This document shows positions 1-11,545 of a stretch of 64,000 nucleotides of DNA, in pieces. How positions within the stretch are numbered: position 1 is the stretch's first letter; the number at the start of each line of letters is the position of its first letter. Source of the stretch: Lonicera japonica (lineage: Eukaryota; Streptophyta; Magnoliopsida; Dipsacales; Caprifoliaceae); NCBI GenBank assembly GCA_021464415.1, contig CM038471.1, positions 33,329,234-33,393,233 on the forward strand, given 5' to 3'. A program made the translations under genes and the position numbers. The notes under the pieces were generated by a model that saw only the letters and a program-made list of their open reading frames with translations, searched no databases and had not been told where the DNA came from.

Positions 1-185
1 ATGATATATGCAAACTTGTAGAAATTTTTTATCCTCATGATTTTTTCAAAGATGATATATAGATATTGAGGTACCAATTATAACACAATGAGCTTGATAT
101 TCCAAACCATCACAACTTTCAAAATTTGTCCAGAATCTCTGAGTTGTACGATAAATTAGCTGAAACAAGAAAAATGGATCATTAT
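1..185. other. Intergenic flank of the solo LTR, no gene seen
   Basis: AT-rich sequence with no coding signal that I can support. Its last five bases (ATTAT, 181-185) are the left target-site duplication of the solo LTR that follows. Confidence 0.5.
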
Positions 186-1814
186 TGTTGACCTTGAAGG
201 TCTTAATCTTATTTTGATAATAACAATAAATTAATCATGTGTAATTTAACATGTTCTTGATATAAGATTATAGATTTCTTATTTGAAAAATCAAGAATAG
301 CATGATTGCTCAAAGGAAGTTTGACAAGGATCATTCAATCAATATCCGATCAAGTCAATGAAGCATTCGACTAAAACCGATCTATCCAAATCAAGATCAT
401 TCAACTACAAGCGTTGGACAAGTCAAAGAAAATCATTCTCATCACTCACAAGCTAGCAATGCATTTCATGAAGCACAAAAGATCAAGGATCATATGCTAA
501 AGCTTCAAGGGAAAAGCTTCAAGTGAAGAATCAATTTGAAGAAACAAATCGAAGCATTCGAAGACTCATCTATTCGGTAATTGAGTGTTTGCTTAGGATT
601 AATGTAAAGTTTCTTAATTGATTGATTATATAGCTCAAACATATTCTTGCATCTTTTAAAGATTGATTTAAACTAGCTTGAAATTGAATTTATTTGAAAA
701 ACATCATTTTACAAAAATCGAGTTTCAAAATAAATTCATATTAATTTTAAATGATCATATTCTAAGCTATAATAAAAATTGGTATCTTAGAAACATATAT
801 TTCAGGTTCCAAAATCATCAGAATTTTATTTGGAACTAAATTATTAAATTGGAAAAATATTTTTATTTTTCGTTTAAAATTCGCTCAATTTTTGCCCAGT
901 TTTGATCTAACGGTAAAATGGAGGCCTTCCCGAACTCCGATCATTTTGAAATTTTTACAGTAGTTAGACAACATCTCCTGGCAATTTTGACTAAAATTTG
1001 AGCATGATCCAACAGTCTAATTGAGAGAAATTAACAAAATAATTTTGAATTTTTTTGTCAAAATTAGCTGTTGGAAAGTTTGAAAATGTATACCTTGGAG
1101 CCAAAACCTCTCTTAATCATCCCCAACGGCCATATGATTTTGTAAGCTATAAATATGATGTCTTAGGCATGTTTTAATACACTTGAATCATTCTACAAAC
1201 TTATTTTACATATATACAAAGTTATTCAAGTATTATTGATCATATTCTTCATTTTTGAGCTATAAATTTTTGATCAATTTTGATATCTCTTAGTGTGAGC
1301 TTCATTTGTATTTTGTTATACACAAGAGAGATATTGTACATTGGTGTTAGTCACCAAAATTTGTTCAAATCATTTTTGTGAGAGGTGTATCTCATAGAAT
1401 TAACAAGAGGGATTTCTTGTGAAAGTATTGAAGGTGTTTTCAATACTTGTAAGAGTGTGTGAGAAGAATACACTTGTAGAGGTTTGATCTTCACCCGGAA
1501 GGAGATCGGTTATAGTGGAAATTCTCGGGGAACTAACCGAGCGCGGAGTAGGGGGAACAAGCCGAACCGTGTGGACAAAAAATCTTCGACTTCAAATTGG
1601 TTCAATCTTTCTTACTCAATCTCTTTATTTATTTGTTATATTAATTGATTGAAGTTGCTTATATTATTGATTGTTTTGTTATTGCTTACATTACTTGATA
1701 TATATTTGTTAAGTAAATTATTTTACTTAAACTTTTTGAAAATATTTTTAATTCCGCATTAAATTTTTAAAACCCTATTCACCCCCCCCCCTCTAGGGTA
1801 TTTTCCGACCTACA
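186..1814 (+). mobile_element. Solo LTR of a Ty1/copia (SIRE-like) element
   Basis: The segment starts TGTTGACC and ends CCTACA. It is flanked by a perfect 5-bp target-site duplication, ATTAT at 181-185 and at 1815-1819. It is the forward-strand counterpart of the long LTR of the minus-strand copia at 15938-19046, including the conserved end block 'ctctagggtattttccgacc'. No primer-binding site follows its 3' end and no internal region is present, so this is a solo LTR left by LTR-LTR recombination. It is ~1.63 kb, against ~1.51 kb for the other copy once its nested insert is removed. Family name is by similarity to the linked gag-pol; SIRE-like is inferred. Confidence 0.88.
1149..1156 (+). 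promoter_or_regulatory. TATA box of the copia solo LTR
   Basis: TATAAATA lies about 660 bp before the LTR 3' end. The same motif is seen in reverse at about 16568-16575 in the related LTR of the nested copia. It is probably the Pol II start region of this LTR family; whether it is active is unknown. Confidence 0.5.
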
Positions 1815-2165
1815 ATTATTTCTTAGTTAATAGATTAATTCATCTTGTATTGACCCTTCCGATCTCCACGGTATCAATGGAATGTGCATTTTTGGCCATG
1901 AAACTTCTGAAAATTGTTCTTCATAACAAGGTGGATGATGATTACCTTGAAGATTGCATAATACTTACAATTGAAAGAAAGCTTGTATAACACATTGATT
2001 TGGATTTGCTCATCAATGATTTTGATTCACGAAAGGATCATATGGTTCAACTTCATTAGATTATATAATGTATTTTTTTTGTTTCACATGTGACTAGATA
2101 TAGTGAAAAACACATTTTGTCTATTTTAAATCTCTAATTATGATATGTTATTATATAAGTGTTTA

Positions 2166-2536
2166 GCCCCTGTTTGGTATATGTTTTTTTTTTTTGTTTT
2201 TTCCCCAAATTTTAAAAAAGTCAACTCAAAATCAATTCTACTTTTACGCTTCCCAAAATTTATTTCACTTTACTTTTTCTCTCTAAAAAAACTTTTAAAA
2301 CACCATAACTTTAAATTCAAAAATCAAAATTAAATAAAAAATATATATTTAAAACACACTCGTCGTGATCTATAAAATAAGATCTATTTTGACTATTTTT
2401 TGAAATTTTTTATGAGATTTTTTAGTTGGTTGAAAAAAACTCAAACAAAAACCAAATTTATTTTTTAACATACTTCTAAATTTTACCAAACACCATATTT
2501 TAAAAACTCAACTCAAAACATCCACCAAACAACCCC
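2166..2536. mobile_element. Tourist/PIF-Harbinger-like MITE
   Basis: A 371-bp AT-rich segment whose ends are imperfect inverted repeats (left GCCCCTGTTTGGT; right, reversed, GGGGTTGTTTGGT). It is flanked on both sides by TTA (2163-2165 and 2537-2539), the 3-bp duplication expected of Harbinger-class MITEs. It has no coding capacity. A hAT-derived MITE with similar TTTGG ends is an alternative. Confidence 0.55.
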
Positions 2537-2539
2537 TTA

Positions 2540-3999
2540 GTATTTGCATTTTTTTCCATTCAAATAAGCATTTATTTTTTATTATTTTTAAGTCAATATT
2601 TGGTAAATACTTTAAAATAACACTTAATTTTTTTTAATATTTCTTTTTAGCCTACCCCACCCCATAGATAAATCTTAGCTACGCCACTGTTTGGCGGCCA
2701 ATATATATTATATAAATAAATTTTGAAGTTGGAAGTCAAAAATTCGAGTCTCAGTGATATTGAACGCGACATTTCTTAGCTATCTAGTGGATATAATAGT
2801 ACAATAGTATCAATTTCGCTCAAACAAAACACTCAATCAAAATTAGTCAATGATCAAAAAGTTTGTAGAATTCTATTTTACAGAGAAAATTTTCATCATA
2901 TACGGGTCTTTAGTGACGATACACATGAATATTCTTAAATGCACTCAAATATCACTAAAAATTATAAAAACAGCACAATCTACAGTCATGTATTAAAAGT
3001 ATTTCAAGAAAAAAATTATTTACTCATCAAAAACTCAATGTAGAAAAATGAATTTTTCATGGGTTTTTCTCCAACGCCAAAATGGCTTAAATGTTTGAGA
3101 ACATTTGATCATACAAGACATCATTCATTAGTTTATCTTTTGTCGAATAAATAATAAAGTGAAGACCAATTATATTTAGTATAAAACTAAAATATGTGAT
3201 AATATAATAATATTGTATTAACAATGAGACATTTCAAATAATTAGGGTTGTTTAATAGAACCAGCTCACTAGAAGAACCGATTAACCAAACCGATGATTC
3301 TGGATTTAGAATTAGTTCAACGTATTTTGCTTCCAAGTTGATTTTGTTACCAAAAATTCGAGCATGTTTCATGTATACCCTTCCTCTTAATAGGGATGGC
3401 AACGGATCTTGTTTACAATTTTTATCCCCGCCACCATCCTCATCCTCATCCAGTAACGGGTCCACGGAGGAATTCCCTGACAAATTTTTATTTTTTTAAA
3501 AAGAAGAAGAGTGAAGTTAGAAATAATATAATATTATATAATATATATAAACATTTAGATTAAATTATGTATGACTTGCACAATCAACAATGAACTAATT
3601 ATATATATATATACACAAATACATAAGAACAAAGTAATAAAATTATAAAATTAAGTATACCAAGGTAGATATGGGGTGGAGACACCTAAACTTAAACCCA
3701 ACCTGACACCAATTAATTTTAAAAATTTCTAAACGCTCCCTCCGATTACTTGTTTTCATACCTCCTTCTATTGGGTCGGGGACTTGCATATACCCAAACT
3801 CTTAAATATTTTTGTCATTCCTACCCTCTAGAATTTATTTTTTTAAGGTTCAGTCCCTATTTTGAATACTTTTAAGATACAATCAAGTAATTTTTTCAAA
3901 TGATACACGCATGTAGTGCCCTAGTAATTGAAAGGAAAAAAATTCCTGTTTCACCAAAAATAAATTAAAAAATTAAAAAAATAAAGTGGGCACAAGTCA
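2540..3999. other. Non-coding region with hAT terminal scraps
   Basis: No gene recognised. On the minus strand a CAGTGGCGTAGC-type terminus (near 2678-2689) resembles one end of a hAT element, and no matching second end was found. At 3392 a TAGGGATGGCAACGG terminus resembles the end of the hAT MITE at 36207 but breaks off after ~100 bp. Open frames on both strands across 3187-3499 look fortuitous. Confidence 0.4.
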
Positions 4000-4469
4000 T
4001 CTATATCTATAATACAAATCAAGGAAATACTATTTATTGATTTGATCGCTAACTTTTTTAATCCAAAGGTCATAAATCAATTCAACAATCCAATGGTCAA
4101 GACTAAGCATGAAGATATTTATTTAACACCCTCTTTAAATCTTCTTCTATGTAAAATTAATTATTTTATTAGTTTTATTTTCACTATTTTTTTTATAACT
4201 TTTAGTTTTTGTGTTTTGGTTATTAGAATTTTTTTTTTGTTAATTGAGTAGATAGAATGTAGAGCGAAGCTAAGGGAACCCGTAACTCAGATATACTAAT
4301 AATTTTATTTCATTTTTAGACTTTTTAAAATTATACTAAGTTTAATCTAATTAATTCCATAAGATAATATTTTTTATTTCTTTTTACCATAAGATTTAGT
4401 ATATTAGTTATGTACGTCAAAAAAAAAATTTAAGACACCTGGAAAGGAAAAGAAATATTGTAGATTAGA

Positions 4470-5500
4470 GCATAACTAATTATTCTTTCAATGACATTTC
4501 TGAAATGTCAAACCAATATAATAAGATATAATATACTTAATTACACTAAAGCCGTGTTTTAATTCATTGAACCTCTCAATTTAATGGAATTTGTTTTCAA
4601 CCTTAAATAACTATATTTTTACAAGTGATTTTATTGCTATTCTCGACTTCTTACCATTAATTCCGTTTTTGAAATTTCGTTGAATTGATTCGTCTCAACC
4701 ATTAATATTAAGTTTAACTACCAGTTGAGATAGACTCACAAAATATATATATATATGGTGACTTAATAATTTATATTAATTATTTTTCACGGAATCCTGT
4801 TTCCTTTCCCTTCTCTCGTGATAGAGCATCAGGTATATCTGTACACTATTTGTTTGAAAAATAATGTAAAATTAAAAACATCCATTTACTTTAACCATAA
4901 ATGATTAGAACAAGACTGATTATTCTAACTCTGAAACGACACTTTTTTTGTTAACATTTCAATTCTTTCAATGGCATTTTTGAAAATGTTGAGCAAATAA
5001 GATATAATGTACTTAATTACACTGAAGTTATGTTTTGGCTCATTGAACCTTTCAATTCAAATATGTACAATCCAGGTGATTTGTTTTCAACCTTAAACCA
5101 CTATTTTTTTTATAGATGATTATATTGCTATTTTCGATTTTTTTCGATTAATTCCCTTTTTGAGATTTTGTTGAATTAATCCGTCTCAACCATTAGGTTT
5201 AACTACCATTAAGTAGAGAAAGGTAATGAAAGATTTTTTTATGTGACTATTGTCTTTCATGGATAATCTAAGGGTTAAAATGCATCTTTCTCATCCATTC
5301 TAATGACTAAAGTTGTATTTTGGTTCATTGAACCTCTCAATTCAAATATGTACAATTTAGGTGATTTATTTTCAACCTTAAACCACTATTTTTTTACAGG
5401 TGATTTTATTGCTATTTTCGATTTTTTCGACTAATTCCCTTTTTGGGATTTTGTTAAATTAATCTGTCTCAACCATTAGGTTTAACCACCATTAAGTAAA
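4470..5500 (+). repeat. Three diverged copies of a ~230-260 bp block inside the Helitron
   Basis: Blocks at about 4470-4725, 4955-5215 and 5305-5500 share the same string of features: CAATTCTTTCAATGRCATTT (first two), 'ttcattgaacctctcaatt', 'ttttcaaccttaaa', 'ttttattgctattttcga' and 'gtctcaaccatta'. They differ by substitutions and indels, so they are old tandem or nested copies rather than a fresh array. Confidence 0.6.
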
Positions 5501-5810
5501 AAGAGGTAATAAAGGATTTTTGCTATGACTATTTTCCTACATGGATAATCTAAAGGTCAAAATGCATCTTTTTCATCCAATCCAATGGTTAAAATCACAC
5601 CTCACTTATTTTTATTTAAATATATTCTACAGACTCCAGTATTTTTTCTCACTTTACTACCTCTCTTTACTTACACCTATCACCTATTCCCAACCCCACA
5701 CTCTCCCTTTCCTCCTCTTTTCCCTCACGAATAACTTTTAAAATTGTAAAATTTTAATTAATATAATAATATGAGTATTTCTTAAAAATGATATATTTTA
5801 TCTGAAACCC

Positions 5811-7290
5811 TTAATTTGAGATATAAGAAAAAAAATGAGGCTTAATTTGTGACGAAAAAAAAGTAATACAAATGTAGATTGATTGTTGGTAAAATAAGTA
5901 ATATGTTTTCTATTATGTGAAGCATATCCAACACAATCTTTTCCTTAATTAATTAATCTTTTAACAAATGGTTACTAACCTTTTGTATTTCTTAATTGAT
6001 TTTTTCACTAAACATGTCAATAGTTGATTTGAATTGTGTTTATATGATACTTTATATTTGTTATTTTAATAAATAATATGAGATAACCAAATTGAATACG
6101 TCTGAATACGCAACCATTGTCAAACCTATCGATGTTGACATTGAAATATGAATACGATTTATTGATTTGTATTAATTTTAAACTGATCTTGATGGATTCG
6201 ATTGGAAAGTGATCGACAATGTAATATTATTTTGTTGTTTACAATAAATGAATAAAGTTTGTTATTGGTGGACAATGAGAAATTTTCCTTTTTAATGTTT
6301 TGAATAAAAAAATGTTAGAAATTAAAATTATCAAAAAAATTAATTAAATAAGTTTTGAGTTTATTACAATTTTACGTTAAAAAAAGTAAAAATTGAGCTT
6401 TTACTACTACTGAATTATCATGCCATAGGTACAGCAGATTAAAATAAGTAAATATTTTTTTATTCCACTACGTTGGATTTTACATATTTTAAAAAAATTA
6501 AAAATATTTTTTGTTCTCCATAAGCATAGATTTAATTTTTTCGCTATTCCGTGCCCTAATTTTTTCTTATATCTCAAATTAAGGGTTTCCGATAAAAAAA
6601 GTGAGACTTAATTTGTGACAAAAAAAATAATACAAATGTAGATTAATTGGTGGTAAAATAAGTAACATGTTTTTTATTGTGTGAAATATATCAAACCCAA
6701 ATGGTTACTAACCTTTTGTATTTCTTAATTAGTATTTTCACTAAACATGTCAATAGTTGATTTAGATCGTGTTCATATGGTACTTTATCAAATTTTAGAT
6801 GTTATCATTTCGGATTTAAATGAATGACTTTCTTTTTTTTGGTGAACAAATAATATTCAAACTATATTTGTTATTTTAACAAATAATCTGAGATAACTAA
6901 GTTGAATACGACTGAATACGCAACCATTGCCAAACCTACCGATGTGGACATTGGAATACGAATACGATTTATTAATTTGTGTTAATTTTAAATTGATCAT
7001 GATCGATTTGGTTGAAAAGTGATCGACAATGTAATATCATTTTGTTATTTGCAATAAGTGAATAAAATATATAAATCACACACAATTTTATGTTATGCCC
7101 GTACCCGAGGGCACTCAAAACTTATTTAATTTTAATTAGTTTGTGTTTTTTTTATAAACTATTTCTTTTTATTTTTTTAACTATTTTTTTTAAAACACAA
7201 TTTACCAAAACATAAATAAGTTTTGAGTTTATTATAATTTTAAGTTAGAAAAAAAAAAGTAAAAATTGAGCTTCTACTACCAACAAATTA
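5811..7290 (+). repeat. ~700-bp direct duplication near the Helitron 3' end
   Basis: The stretch from about 5811 ('aatttgagatataagaaa') to about 6420 is repeated from about 6571 to 7290, including 'taatacaaatgtagatt', 'ggttactaaccttttgtat' and 'aaacatgtcaatagttgatt'. The first copy ends in a decayed version of the Helitron 3' subterminal sequence ('atagatttaattttttcgctattccgtgcc', around 6525-6555), as if one Helitron end were joined behind another. Confidence 0.55.
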
Positions 7291-7394
7291 TCATACCATA
7301 AATACAATAAATAAAAATAAATAATTTTTATTATCTATAAATATAGATTTAATTTTTTTATTATTTCATGCGGTCGAGCACGGACATACACTAG

Positions 7395-8991
7395 TCTCAA
7401 TACATATCAGATAGTTGGCCCCAGCCCTAGCTTTGTAGGGTCAAATAGTTAAACAACTGGTGTGTTGTTGAGGTGAAGACACAAGTGCATATATATATAT
7501 ATATATATACGATCCACTTGGGAATTTGTTGTTTTGTGGGTGAGGTTAGTAGTGTAGTTGTCACGTGGAATGGTGCAGACTAGGAAAGGGACCCCTCCCC
7601 CAATTAAATTCACCTGTGGTTAGTTAGCTAAGCTTTGACCATATAATTTGTTTAGCTTTGGTTGGGTTGGGTCTTTGTTTAATTTATTTATTGTTGATAA
7701 GGGCTGAACCTAGGTTAGGTTCCTTTCACTCTATTAAATTCGTCTCCTCAATTTATTTATTTGTTACATCAGTTATCAATTTGCACTTTAATATATGTGA
7801 TTTACATAAATAAACCTTTGGGTTTTAACCTTTAGGTGAAGTGGTTAATTAATTTTTAATTTTTTTTAAGCTCAAGTCCTTAAAAAATTAGAACACTAAA
7901 GCATTACTTTATAAAAATAAAAAAAATTAAAATTAAAAAGTGAATTTAAAATGCCCAGACTCAATGGTGTACAAAGCACATGGATGAGAACATAGACCTA
8001 ATTAACCTCCCTAAGATAATTTTGAAAGTAAAATCTAAATCTTGACAACGAGATTTAAAAAATAGTCCACAAAAACTAAACAAACCAAACCAAAACGAAA
8101 CCCAATACTAAAAGAAAAATACAAAACAAGTGACAATAACTAGTGGAATCTAATTTTATAAGTAGGGAGAGATGACGTGTTACGTCATACTAAAATAACT
8201 ATCTAAAGAGGCACTATATCCCACCAAGTTGGAACTAGATGATCAAACATCAACACCATACGATCCGCCATAGTATTACCCTCCCTATATACACCTATAA
8301 CAAAATAACTCTTCAATGACAAATAATATTTCTCTCTAAAATTATATTTTCTTTACAAAATACATTAGTGATAAAAGATTTTGTGACAGTGTCATTACCA
8401 GAGGTGCGAGACTAAAAGTCTCTAATATGTCAAATTTAGAAGTTCGATTTTGGTTTTGTTCAATTTTGCTTTCTAAAAATCTTACAAACTCGAACCAAAC
8501 TTTTCGTTTGGTTTTTTTTTTATTTGGTTTTCATATATATATTTTTTAAAACTTGATCCTACTTAGTTTGGACATAAAAAATATTAACTCTTACATTTAT
8601 AATATAGCTCCAATATTTATAATAGTTCAAATAGTCTAGTTCTTTCTAGAACTCGTAAATTTTAGGAACATAAAATTTTACAGTGTGAAGTAATATTATT
8701 TTTTAGTTATATATGCAACGATTCAGTCTAGTTCGGTTCGGTTTTGCTCTGGCACACCCCAAACCTGAACCAAACATATTTGATTTCGTGGAATTTTTTT
8801 TTCAATTTGGGCTTTAACACATCAGTACAGTTCGGTCATTCAATTTTCGAATTAAATTACACCTCGTTGTCTCTAGTGACAAAAAATGGTATTTGTCACA
8901 AAATGTTTTAGTAAAAAACTCCATGCATCACTAAAATGTTGGGCTACATCAAGGAAACAATATTTATTGACAAAACAAGTTTATTGACAAT
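7395..8991. other. Non-coding region apart from a LINE scrap
   Basis: It contains an (AT)n run near 7488-7510, the LINE fragment described separately, and a 'ggttcggttttg' hAT-like patch near 8725-8760. No gene was recognised. Confidence 0.4.
8080..8330 (-). pseudogene. LINE RNase H-like domain fragment
   Basis: Read on the minus strand, the translation contains Y-R-E-G-N followed by A-D and then a P-T-W-W-D segment. This is the pattern of the C-terminal RNase H-like (RVT_3) region of plant L1-type LINEs. Several stops interrupt it. A related fragment lies at 40425-40643, and both share downstream (3' UTR-like) sequence near 'caatggtgta'. It is too short and decayed for a family call. Confidence 0.4.
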
Positions 8992-10180
8992 CAGTGACAA
9001 ATTAAAACACATTTTTGTCACAAATATGTGGTCACTAATTATACAATTTGTTAGACTAATTACTTTACCACCAAGCTGGTATGTGTTTTCAATATTTTAT
9101 TTCTTTGCTCTATCAATCCTTCCAAATTAAGATTTTATTGAATGTCTTAAATTAAAAGTTTATCTTTCGTTTGAAACACCGTATATAAGTTTATTCCTTA
9201 ACATAGATAACATCATATCAAAATTAATATTTCCTTCTTTTAAAAAAGAATGGTGTGAAATTATAATTAGATAGGTACATTTAAATTTAAAACCAACAAG
9301 CAATTTGCTTTAAAAATTGTATTATTTCTGAATCTTGTACACGTGCTACTACATAACCATGATATGATATATATATATATATATGTTGGACTATTGGTTA
9401 ATGTTTTTCAAAAAAATGGACAATTGGTTAATTTAGAAGCCCTTCCAACAATAAAAATGTCCTCATTCAAACATGAACATGCAATTATCTTATTAGTACA
9501 ACTGCACATAGATTTGGTGTTTGGAATTCGGCAAATCCGCCAAATTGGTTAAAATACCAAAAACCAGACCTTATATCTTATGTATGGTTAGAAATCAGAG
9601 CTTTTTCGTGTATGTGTACTTCTATATATATATATAATCATAGGGACCGGTTGTAGTACTAATTTGTTTGTATACTTGGCTTTAGCGATAATACCTTGTC
9701 GCCAGAACAATGGGAAAATATTTACGGCGACTAAATTTTGTCGCTAAAAGCCGTTCCATAATTTATACTAGGCATAGACATATATACATATTTATATAAT
9801 AAAGGGCAATGGTTTTTTAATTTAAAAAATGTATTAGAGATAAATAATTGTGTTGTTGAAATTTTGGATACTCTTTGAATAGTTGATAGTACTTTTGGCA
9901 CGGATTATGACCTAATATATATATATATACACATACACACAATATATAAGCTGGGTTGTATCAAAACTAAAACATAGACACTTGTTTTATATACATGCAT
10001 CACATTTTTAATTTGGATCCTTATTTATTGCATTAAGAGTTCTAAACAGTCGCATGCTCTATAAACCTTAAGGACCAGCCATCTATTAATTAACTTAGAA
10101 CTATGTATTGAACTAATTAGGGATTATGATCGAATGTTACTTTGTAGACTTAATTTCATATGTGCTTAAACCTTGAGGAT
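8992..10180 (+). repeat. Tandem ~2 kb repeat, copy 1, left part
   Basis: Starts at 'gtgacaaattaaaacac' and shares with copies 2 and 3 the landmarks 'cacgtgctactacataacca', 'tgttggactattggttaatg', 'agatttggtgtttggaat' and 'ggccattg'-free flanks. The copy is interrupted after ~10165 by the nested transposon stack and resumes near 30515. No open frame is conserved among the copies. Copy 1 lacks the hAT insert seen in copy 2. Confidence 0.6.
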
Positions 10181-10416
10181 ATATTGATTTTAACGCAAGT
10201 TAATTAATGATAAGTAAAAGTTAGTTTACTATCTTAAAATTTAGTTCATTAATTGATTGATTATGTCTCAAAAAAAATATGATTTTTGAATTTGAGACGG
10301 AAGAATTATTAAGATTTAAGCTCCCAGAGTCGTCTAATCTTTAAAATTTGTTTAGTTTCTAAGGTTGATTTTTTAATAAGTGTGAGATGGGAGCGAAGGA
10401 GTGGATTTTGAAAATA

Positions 10417-10475
<59 letters not shown>
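10417..10475 (+). repeat. (AAT)n microsatellite
   Basis: About 19 consecutive AAT units with no interruptions. Confidence 0.95.
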
Positions 10476-10477
<2 letters not shown>

Positions 10478-11545
10478 TTCCATAGTATGTAGCGGTTTTA
10501 AGCATAAAATCGCTACACCGTGTAGCAATTTTCTCTTAAAAAATGGTGCCCCTTCTCACGTTTTTTAAACAGAGACGAACTAAATAAAATTTGGGCACCT
10601 TAAAATTGCCACCTTCTTTTGTGGTTTTAAGTGTAAAATCGCCACTATGAAAACCCGCAAATGCAACATCCGGGTCTTAATCCTGTGTTTGGGCATTTAA
10701 AATGTCGGAACGGATTCCGTCATTCCATTTGCTTCTAACTCGTTTTGATAATTCATATCAGGTGTCCCTCTATCCTATTTCTAGATGAGAAGATTCATTC
10801 AAAGTCAGTAGTACTTTTACGAGAAAACAGACAAAGTAATTGTGTAAAAGAAAAATGCTACATATAAGCATTTCTTTATATGTTTGTCTACGAAACCAAG
10901 ATTCTATAAGCTTCGAAAACTATGTTACAGATTGGGAAGGTGTTAAGCACCCATTCCGCTCTTTCGGTCTCTAGTGGTCTCATATGTTTATTTTATGTTG
11001 AAAAAATTGGATGCTTTTACTAACAGTCTACTACTTTTTGAATATGATTTATAAGAAATCCTAATTTTGGGAGGAACGGGGAAAGGGATAAATAAACCCC
11101 TATGTCCCGTGATCCGAGGTTTTCGATTTTGAAAATACAATACAAATGACAAAATCAATGTTTGTGTTTAAAAGAGATATTCCGGCATTGTTTCCTCATA
11201 TAAAAATGTCAGTTTTCTTGTTTTGATTGCTTTGAAAAAAGTTCGAATCTTTATCGGGACTAATTCAATCTAGAATTTGAATTTTTAGAAGGGAGTTGTG
11301 TCAAATATATCGCAATCTATAGGGAAGACGGGACATGACCGACATTAATTCGTAAGTAAGTTTCATCGGTCTGGATTTTGAAAATCTAGTTTTGCACAGA
11401 AGATAATGTACTTACTTTTCTGATTTTTTTTTTAAATGATTTTATCAGGATTTCTTATTTAGAAAATGGTAAACTATTTGTAACTTGAAAACAAGTTTAT
11501 TCAAATAAAATGCGGATGGAATAACAGAAATAAAATAAGTACACA

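Larger units (their letters stand above)
4000..7394 (+). mobile_element. Non-autonomous Helitron (3.4 kb)
   Basis: The 5' end is TCTATATCTATAATAC preceded by A (3999). The 3' end is CTAG (7391-7394) followed by T. A hairpin sits ~10 bp inside the 3' end (CATGC-GGTCGA-GCACG, stem worn by one transition). This is the canonical A|TC...CTRR|T structure with no TSD. No Rep/helicase coding sequence is visible. The interior carries duplicated blocks (4470-5500 and 5811-7290), which account for much of its length. The terminal rules fit well; the exact 5' limit is moderately certain. Confidence 0.7.

Noticed and set aside
3187..3499. Overlapping frames of 98 and 83 codons on opposite strands
   Set aside because: No recognisable domain, and the region overlaps a hAT terminal fragment with an acidic low-complexity run.
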